From: DASVUC01 sp036387255
Lineage (GTDB): Bacteria > Planctomycetota > Phycisphaerae > Tepidisphaerales > Tepidisphaeraceae
Assembly: GCA_036387255.1 (NCBI GenBank)
Contig: DASVUC010000072.1
Span: 1 to 10,366, forward strand
DNA: 10,366 nucleotides
Reading direction: 5' to 3'
Each line of letters begins with the position of its first letter. Positions within the stretch are counted from its first letter, which is position 1. The position numbers and the translations under genes are program-made. The notes beneath the pieces are model-generated. The model saw nothing but the letters and a program-made list of their open reading frames with translations, did not search any database and was not told where the DNA came from. Below, one piece after another: positions 5,485-10,366 of this stretch.

Positions 5485-6705
5485 ATGCACACCATGAGTA
5501 AAACCACCGTCGTACGCAGGAGCCCCGAGCCAACCGACGCCAAGCAAAAAGGCGAAGGGGTCAATGTCAGGCAACTGCTGGACAACCTTCAGAAGCAGCT
5601 CAGCTTCAGCGAGAGCCTGGTCATTACCACGCTTCCGCGCGGTTCGCTCCAGATTGTGCAGCCCGGGAAGCTGCCGGAGACGCTGATCAAGGACTATGCG
5701 CGCGATTACCACCTGGAAGACAAGCTCACCTGGCAGACGATCCTGAACGAGCGTCCGATGACCGGCAGCGAGATCTGGCCCGACGGCAATGGCCGCTTCG
5801 CCCGCGAATACCTGGGTACGCGCGGCCTGAAATATTCCGCCGCAGCTCCGCTGGCGGCTCCCGTGCTTGATGGTTATCCCGGCGCCGTTCATCTTTACCG
5901 CACCGAACAACAGGGCGAGTTCACCGAAGCTGACTTAGCGAAGCTGGCGGATTTCGCCCGCCAGTTAGATGACGCGATCGAGAAGGTTCGCGCCAGCCGC
6001 CCCAAGCACGCGGCTTGCCTGATGGACACGCACCTGACCCCTCGCCCAAAGGTGCGCCAGTTCCTCTTTGATGGGCAGCTTCGCGAGCTGTTCACCCGCG
6101 GCGAGTTCGACACTTTGGATTCGCGCTTAAAGGAAGAAATGCTTCACACCGCCCGCCAGGAGCTGCACCGCTTGAACGGTGAGCTCGCGCTGGCGGATCG
6201 GGCGAAGCTGCCCGATTCACGCGGTGATCTGTGGACGTTCCGCGTTGTCGTCTATCGCGCTTATCCCGCCGTGGGCGAAGGGCCGTTCGTCCTCTTCTGC
6301 ATTCAGCCGAGCTGCGGCGACTGGTCGACCGTTCGCCCCAGCGACTTCCAGGCGGATGAAGAAATCGCACGCCTGATCCCCGCGCTGAAGTTTATGAAAC
6401 AGGAATTTCGCCGCGGCCCGACCCTCGGCGAGATTGCCAAGACGGCGCATTTGAGCCCGTTCCATTTCCACCGCCGCTTCACCGAGCTGCTGGGTTTGAC
6501 GCCGAAGCATTACCTGCTCGAGTGTCAGATCCAGGACGCCAAGGCACAGCTCCTGGCGCGGAAGAAGGATCTGGCGCAGATCGCCGCCGATTGCGGATTC
6601 GCGCATCAGAGTCACTTCACGAGCCGGTTCAAGCAGGCGACGGGTCTGACCCCGACGAAGTGGCGGAAGGTCGCCCTGGAAGCGAAGTCGCAGCCAAACA
6701 CTTGA
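5485..6705 (+). CDS. AraC-family transcriptional regulator with GAF-like sensory domain
   Basis: A 406-residue protein; a second ATG at 5494 (MSKTTVV) is an equally good start, and neither has a strong ribosome binding site. Residues about 28-170 look like a GAF-type ligand-binding domain: LSFSESLVITTL, then ILNERPMTGSEIWP, YLGTRGLKYSAAAPLAAPV and a final FTEADLAKLADFARQLDDAIEKV. This is followed by a middle region (about 175-295) I do not recognise. At the C-terminus is an AraC/XylS double helix-turn-helix (about 300-395): the first is TLGEIAKTAHLSPFHFHRRF, followed by TPKHYLLECQIQDAKAQLL, and the second is LAQIAADCGFAHQSHFTSRFKQATGLTP, the conserved family signature. It is probably a cytosolic one-component regulator responding to a small molecule, acting as an activator or dual regulator. 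The ligand and targets are unknown. A strong terminator follows, so it is likely transcribed alone. Confidence 0.9.
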   Translation: MHTMSKTTVVRRSPEPTDAKQKGEGVNVRQLLDNLQKQLSFSESLVITTLPRGSLQIVQPGKLPETLIKDYARDYHLEDKLTWQTILNERPMTGSEIWPDGNGRFAREYLGTRGLKYSAAAPLAAPVLDGYPGAVHLYRTEQQGEFTEADLAKLADFARQLDDAIEKVRASRPKHAACLMDTHLTPRPKVRQFLFDGQLRELFTRGEFDTLDSRLKEEMLHTARQELHRLNGELALADRAKLPDSRGDLWTFRVVVYRAYPAVGEGPFVLFCIQPSCGDWSTVRPSDFQADEEIARLIPALKFMKQEFRRGPTLGEIAKTAHLSPFHFHRRFTELLGLTPKHYLLECQIQDAKAQLLARKKDLAQIAADCGFAHQSHFTSRFKQATGLTPTKWRKVALEAKSQPNT

Positions 6706-6731
6706 ACTCTAAATTGGTGAGAAGTCCACGG

Positions 6732-6765
6732 AGCCCCGCATCAAGATGCGGGGCTTCTTTATTTT
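6732..6765 (+). terminator. Rho-independent terminator after the AraC-type gene
   Basis: AGCCCCGCATC (6732-6742) and GATGCGGGGCT (6745-6755) are perfectly complementary. They form a G+C-rich stem of ten pairs with a CAAG tetraloop, followed by the T-rich run TTCTTTATTTT. It lies 27 bases after the AraC-type stop and insulates mqnA downstream. Confidence 0.92.
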
Positions 6766-6847
6766 CCGCCCGCTGCAAACCCACGCGACTTTCAAAAAAG
6801 CTGTCAGGTTTCCCGTTCAATCGTGCGCTCCTTAGAATCACGCAAAG

Positions 6848-7624
6848 ATGCATCGCATCGCCGCCGTTAGCTTTCTCAACTCCAAGCCCCTCATCGAGGG
6901 ATTGGAGCGGCGCGCGGATGTGCAGTTGATGCTCGAGGTCCCTTCCCGATTGCATGAGACTTTGCGCAACGGCAGCGCCGACGTGGCGCTGCTTCCAGTT
7001 ATCGATTACCAGCGGCTGGAGGGCCTTACCCTGCTCCCCGCCGGGGGTATCGTCTCGGATGGTGAGACGCTTACGGTGCGGGTGTTCTCGCGCGTGCCGA
7101 TCCAGCAGATCACATCGCTGGCTTGCGATTGGCACAGTCACACGTCGGTCGCACTGGCGCGCATCATTCTTTCACGACAGTACAACCTGCATCCTGAGAT
7201 GGTCGACATCCGCAGCGCCGCCCATGACCCGCAACAGGCGCGCCTGCTCATTGGAGACAAAGTGGTCTGCGAAGAACCGCAGGGTTTTCCCTATCAGCTC
7301 GATCTGGGTCGCGAGTGGAAGACCATGACCGGCTTGCCGTTCGTCTTCGCCGCGTGGATGGGGCGAGACGGCGAGGATTACACCGCCTTAGCGCAGGTCC
7401 TTCGCGCTGCAAAAGAAAGCGGGATGAAGAACATCGACGGGATCATCAAGAAGTTCGCCGTCCCCCTCGGCTGGCCCGTGCAACTCGCCTGGCAGTATCT
7501 GACCCAGAACCTCACCTTCGACATCAGATCGCACGAGCTACAAGCCATCAGGCTGTTCCATCAGGTGGCGGCAGAAGAGGGCATCATCGCCAATCCTCCG
7601 CGAGCGCTGAAGGTTTTCGAGTAG
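6848..7624 (+). CDS. mqnA: Chorismate dehydratase (futalosine pathway), MqnA
   Basis: A 258-residue protein of the MqnA/MqnD periplasmic-binding-like fold. MqnA dehydrates chorismate to 3-[(1-carboxyvinyl)oxy]benzoate, the first step of the futalosine route to menaquinone. Family signatures are IAAVSFLNSKPLIEGL (4-19), VPSRLHETLRNGSADVALLPVIDYQRL (about 31-57), the segment around SHTSVALARIIL and, near 150, GLPFVFAAW. The usual SSRTS loop reads HSHTS here. MqnA is favoured over the paralogue MqnD by SFLNSKPL and LLPVIDY. The ATG is preceded by only a weak purine stretch (GCAAAG). The gene stands alone behind a strong terminator, with no other mqn gene in the window, and converges on the MazG-like gene with a gap of 31 bases. 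If the pathway is complete elsewhere, the organism respires with menaquinone made via futalosine. Confidence 0.9.
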   Translation: MHRIAAVSFLNSKPLIEGLERRADVQLMLEVPSRLHETLRNGSADVALLPVIDYQRLEGLTLLPAGGIVSDGETLTVRVFSRVPIQQITSLACDWHSHTSVALARIILSRQYNLHPEMVDIRSAAHDPQQARLLIGDKVVCEEPQGFPYQLDLGREWKTMTGLPFVFAAWMGRDGEDYTALAQVLRAAKESGMKNIDGIIKKFAVPLGWPVQLAWQYLTQNLTFDIRSHELQAIRLFHQVAAEEGIIANPPRALKVFE

Positions 7625-7655
7625 ATCACCCCGTGAGGCCATCGCATCCTGCGCG

Positions 7656-8009
7656 CTAAAGCTCCGTGTACTTCTTCGCCGAGCCCCGCGCCTTGCGTAC
7701 CGGGTACTTCCGCCGATTCAAACGCATCTTCTGATCAAACGCCTTCACCAGATCCACGTCGAGGTCCTCGGCCAGAAGCAGCAGCACGTGCAAAACGTCC
7801 GCCAGCTCATGCGCGACTTCCTTGTGCCGTTTCTTAAGATGATCGCCAAGCTCCTGGCCATTGCGCCACTGCATGTGCTCAAGCACTTCCGTCGCTTCCA
7901 GCACCAGTGTGAGCGCCAGATCCTTTGGATTGTGGAATTGTTTCCAGTCTCGCGCATCGCGGAACTTCCGAACGCTTTCGAGAAGATGAGCAAGTGTGGT
8001 CTGGTTCAT
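7656..8009 (-). CDS. MazG-like nucleotide pyrophosphohydrolase (dCTPase/XTP3-transactivated type)
   Basis: An all-alpha NTP pyrophosphohydrolase of 117 residues, the length of single-domain MazG-like enzymes. The magnesium-binding motif is visible: Glu38 and Glu41 in LEATEVLEHMQW, then Glu68 and Asp71 in ELADVLHVLLLLAEDL. The wording FRDARDWKQFHNPKDLALTLVLEATEVLEHMQW closely follows the RS21-C6/dCTP pyrophosphatase group, so it probably hydrolyses a dNTP (dCTP or a modified form) to the monophosphate, cleaning the nucleotide pool. The exact substrate cannot be told from sequence. It is the third gene of a minus-strand operon: its ATG overlaps the plsC stop by four bases (ATGA), implying coupled translation. 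The pairing with cmk, also acting on cytidine nucleotides, is suggestive. Confidence 0.85.
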   Translation of the reverse strand: MNQTTLAHLLESVRKFRDARDWKQFHNPKDLALTLVLEATEVLEHMQWRNGQELGDHLKKRHKEVAHELADVLHVLLLLAEDLDVDLVKAFDQKMRLNRRKYPVRKARGSAKKYTEL

Positions 8010-8644
8010 CCGTATTTCTCGAAGTGGCCGCTCCGCAGATCAGCGACCATTTCCCGCAGCCGCGTTTCCAGCAGCGGAATGATCTGGTTAGCCCTCATCC
8101 CGCTGATGTCGATGACAGGACCATAGAGCACCCGGACCGGATACGCCCGCGGAAGGTTTTTCCCCTTCGGCCAGGCATGAAAGGACCCCTCGATCACTGC
8201 GGGAACAACCGCAGCCTTGGCTCGCCGAAGCACCAGCGCCACGCCCGGCTCGAGCGATTTCATCTCACCCGTTTCGGTCCGTGTCCCTTCCGGGAACATG
8301 GCAAGCATATGCCCCTCCTCCAGCCTGCGGATCATTTCTTTCACCGCGCCGACGTCACCTTCGCCGCGCTTCACGGGAAATGCGTTGAGGTTGGTGATGA
8401 GCCAGGAGAAGAACCGATTGCGAAAGAGCGTGGCCCGCGCCAGGAAGCTCATCGGCCGGCGAAGCTGCACCGCGAGCAGGATCGGGTCGAGGTAGCTCTG
8501 GTGGTTCGAGACGATGAGGACACCGCCCGTCGGCGGGATGTGGCGTTTGCCGTAGACCTTCAGGTCAAAATAGCGCGTCGTCCAGATTCGGCACACACTC
8601 TGTCCGAAGTTCCAGAGAAGAGATTTGCCGGGACCCGATGGCAT
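8006..8644 (-). CDS. plsC: 1-acyl-sn-glycerol-3-phosphate acyltransferase (PlsC family)
   Basis: A 212-residue acyltransferase that makes phosphatidic acid from lysophosphatidic acid at the cytoplasmic membrane face. The family blocks appear in order: block I NHQSYLD (47-53) with the catalytic HX4D pair His48 and Asp53, block II around FPVKRGEGD (89-97), block III FPEGTR (117-122) and block IV VVPAV (146-150). The N-terminus has no clear transmembrane helix, only a possible amphipathic segment (LLWNFGQSVCRIWTT), as in short PlsC forms. The ATG overlaps the cmk stop by one base (TGATG) and the stop overlaps the MazG-like start, so the three genes are almost certainly one operon. PlsC function is the default reading; other acyl acceptors are possible in this superfamily. 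Confidence 0.9.
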   Translation of the reverse strand: MPSGPGKSLLWNFGQSVCRIWTTRYFDLKVYGKRHIPPTGGVLIVSNHQSYLDPILLAVQLRRPMSFLARATLFRNRFFSWLITNLNAFPVKRGEGDVGAVKEMIRRLEEGHMLAMFPEGTRTETGEMKSLEPGVALVLRRAKAAVVPAVIEGSFHAWPKGKNLPRAYPVRVLYGPVIDISGMRANQIIPLLETRLREMVADLRSGHFEKYG

Positions 8645-9312
8645 CAGGAAGCTTTGGCGGTTTGAACTCGCCAGACGATGTGATCGACCACCTGCGGTTC
8701 GGTCATCGTGGTGGTGTCAATGACTTCGGCGCCCTCGGGGATCGCCAGCGGGCCAACCGCGCGGGTCGCGTCGCGGTGATCCCGCGAGACAATCTGCTTG
8801 AGCAGTTCCTGAATGTCCACGATCTCGCCGCGGGCGCGGAGCTGGGTGGCGCGGCGGCGGGCGCGTTCCTGGGGGGTGGCGTCAAGATAGAACTTGAAGG
8901 CGGCATCGGGGAAGACGACGGAGCCTTGGTCGCGGCCTTCGGTAACAAGGTTGCCGCGCTGGTTGCCGATCTTGCGTTGCTGGTTGACGAGGAGCTCGCG
9001 GATTGCGGGGACGACGGCCACGTAGGATGCGGCGCGGGTGGCTTCAGAGCCGCGGAGCAGGTGGCCGACCTGTTCACCGTTGAGAAGCAGGCCGGGCGGC
9101 TTGCGGGTCCAATCGAAATCGATCTTGACGATCTTGGCGATGAAGGCGAGCTCGCGCTGGTCTTCCAGATTAGCCTGACGGCGGACGGCTTCGAGGCCGA
9201 TGGCGCGGTACATCGCGCCCGTGTCGAGGAAATCAAGGCCGAGTCGCTCGGCGACGGCGCGAGCGACTGAAGATTTCCCCGTACCTGCCGGCCCGTCGAT
9301 CGTGATCACCAT
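8644..9312 (-). CDS. cmk: Cytidylate kinase
   Basis: A 222-residue (d)CMP kinase that phosphorylates CMP and dCMP with ATP. The P-loop MVITIDGPAGTGKSS opens the protein at once, as in the family. LDTGAMYRAIGLEA (about 29-42) is the NMP-binding signature. LVTEGRDQGSVVFPDAAFKFYLDAT is the family GRD.G..VFPDA block, and SRDHRDATRAVGPL near the C-terminus is also conserved (usual form RD..DS.R...PL). ATG 9312 is chosen because the P-loop starts there. The frame is open to an ATG at 9411, giving a proline-rich 33-residue extension without family support. Neither start has a clear Shine-Dalgarno sequence. It is the first gene of the cmk-plsC-MazG-like operon and is divergent from the hydantoinase gene, so promoters for both should lie in 9313-9501; I could not pick one out. 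Confidence 0.94.
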   Translation of the reverse strand: MVITIDGPAGTGKSSVARAVAERLGLDFLDTGAMYRAIGLEAVRRQANLEDQRELAFIAKIVKIDFDWTRKPPGLLLNGEQVGHLLRGSEATRAASYVAVVPAIRELLVNQQRKIGNQRGNLVTEGRDQGSVVFPDAAFKFYLDATPQERARRRATQLRARGEIVDIQELLKQIVSRDHRDATRAVGPLAIPEGAEVIDTTTMTEPQVVDHIVWRVQTAKAS

Positions 9313-9501
9313 TAGAAGACGCGCTTTTTGGATGCCCAGACGTTGGGTGAAGTTGTACGGGCGTCGTGCGGTTTGGGCAATGGGTGGTGGAGGCATCGCT
9401 GGCTCGGTCATATCGAATAGCAGCGGATGAGGGAAGCGTCAAACTTCCGCCACTGGCGCGACGGCTGCACAAACACTATCTTGAGCCTGTTCTTCGAGAT
9501 C

Positions 9502-10366
9502 ATGCAGACGGATCCCATTCAACTTGAGCTGATGCGCAATCTCTTCGAAGCCGCCGCGGAAGAGATGGGGATCACGCTGGCGCGGGTCGCGTTCTCCGCC
9601 AACATCAAGGAACGGCGCGATTTCTCCTGCGCTGTGTTTGATTCCGCCGGCGAACTGCTTGCGCAGGCGGCCCATATTCCCGTTCACCTGGGGTCGATGG
9701 GGGCAAGCGTTCGCGCGGTGCTCGCGCGCTTAGGCGCCTTAAGCGAAGGGGATGTGGCAATCGTGAACGATCCGTTTGCGGGGGGAACGCATCTGCCGGA
9801 TATCAACATCATTTCGCCGATCTATTTCCGAGGTTCTCTTGCCGGCTACGTCGCAAATCGCGCCCATCATGCCGACGTGGGAGGAATCTCGCCCGGGTCC
9901 ATGACGCTCAGCCGGCATATCGACGAAGAGGGAATTCGCATCGAGCCCTCGCTGCTTCAGCGCGCGGGCGTGGTGGATGAAGAGCTGATGAGCCACATTT
10001 TACATGTGGTGCGGACGCCCGATGAGCGGCTGGGTGATCTCGATGCGCAGATGTCCGCCAATCGCGTCGGCGCTGCCGCCATCGCACGAATGATCGAGAT
10101 GTACGGCATCGACACCGTCACGCACTACGGACGCGCGCTTCAAGATTATTCGCAGTCATTTCTCGCGCGCACCATCGATGACATCGCCGACGGACAATAT
10201 TCCTTCCGCGATGTCCTCGATGACGACGGCACCGGATACGGCCCCGTCGGCATCAGCGCCGCCATCACCATCACCGGCGACCGCGCCGTGGTTGATCTCA
10301 CCGCCTCCGATCCGCAGGTGCAGGGCTGTGTTAATTGTCCGGATGCCGTTGCCCGCTCCGCGGTCT
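9502..10366 (+). CDS. hyuB: Hydantoinase B / 5-oxoprolinase-type subunit, N-terminal part (3' end outside window)
   Basis: The frame from ATG 9502 (MQTDPIQLELMRNLFEAAAEEMG) is open to the window end and gives 288 residues, roughly half of the usual 500-600. Family signatures are NIKERRDFSCAVFD (34-47), HIPVHLGSMGASV (58-70), NDPFAGGTHLPDINIISPIY (89-108), ANRAHHADVGGISPGSM (118-134) and EEGIRIEP. HyuB proteins form a complex with HyuA and perform ATP-dependent opening of lactam rings such as hydantoins or 5-oxoproline. Related subunits serve as acetone or acetophenone carboxylases, so the substrate stays open. No hyuA lies upstream, where divergent cmk is found; it may be downstream or fused. 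The ribosome binding site is weak (CGAGA). Family assignment is strong; the substrate is unknown. Confidence 0.92.
   Translation, partial: MQTDPIQLELMRNLFEAAAEEMGITLARVAFSANIKERRDFSCAVFDSAGELLAQAAHIPVHLGSMGASVRAVLARLGALSEGDVAIVNDPFAGGTHLPDINIISPIYFRGSLAGYVANRAHHADVGGISPGSMTLSRHIDEEGIRIEPSLLQRAGVVDEELMSHILHVVRTPDERLGDLDAQMSANRVGAAAIARMIEMYGIDTVTHYGRALQDYSQSFLARTIDDIADGQYSFRDVLDDDGTGYGPVGISAAITITGDRAVVDLTASDPQVQGCVNCPDAVARSAV

Noticed and set aside
7925..8665. Plus-strand ORF of 246 residues opposite plsC and the MazG-like gene
   Set aside because: It runs antisense across two well-recognised genes, and its histidine/arginine-rich composition is typical of a shadow frame.
8638..9270. Long plus-strand ORF (210 residues) opposite cmk
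   Set aside because: It is fully antisense to a clear cytidylate kinase, is glycine/alanine-rich with no family likeness, and follows from the high-GC codon pattern of the real gene.
1..10366. A new defence, mobile or biosynthetic system in the window
   Set aside because: Apart from a standard toxin-antitoxin pair, the genes are housekeeping or single regulators. No transposase, integrase, nuclease cluster or repeat array was seen.

Overview
This window looks like an ordinary, gene-dense stretch of a moderately high-GC bacterial chromosome, mostly housekeeping and regulatory genes. Several protein details (the GAF-like AraC regulator, the MiaB wording LLGQTINHYHY and HVPAQHGND, the futalosine-pathway gene mqnA) remind me of Planctomycetota. 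That is an impression from memory and not a firm assignment. There is no rRNA, tRNA, CRISPR array, insertion sequence or phage gene that I can support.

Left part (1-2083). A toxin-antitoxin pair opens the window: the C-terminal end of an AbrB/MazE-type antitoxin overlaps the start of a Doc/Fic-family toxin by an ATGA junction. Convergent to it, three bases away, is a YifB/ComM-type AAA+ ATPase. Divergent from that gene is miaB (2236-3744), the tRNA methylthiotransferase, which carries an unusual charged linker.

Middle (3745-6765). A small unknown membrane protein (3859-4356) appears to have lost its N-terminus to a frameshift. It is followed by a Fur-family regulator whose DNA-binding half is intact but whose metal ligands are mostly gone. 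The next roughly 550 bases have no conventional gene. They do hold a good candidate for a 28-residue hydrophobic small protein on the minus strand, with a strong Shine-Dalgarno sequence and a sigma-54-like motif just upstream, plus a perfect inverted repeat. An AraC-type regulator with a GAF-like sensory half follows and ends at a textbook rho-independent terminator.

Right part (6848-10366). mqnA (chorismate dehydratase, menaquinone synthesis by the futalosine route) converges on a tightly coupled minus-strand operon, cmk - plsC - MazG-like. The stop and start codons in this operon overlap (TGATG, then ATGA). Divergent from cmk, the window ends inside a hydantoinase B / 5-oxoprolinase-type gene (288 codons present).

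I did not find a clear new multi-gene system. The observations most worth checking are the metal-site-less Fur protein, the hidden small membrane protein and the frameshifted membrane gene.
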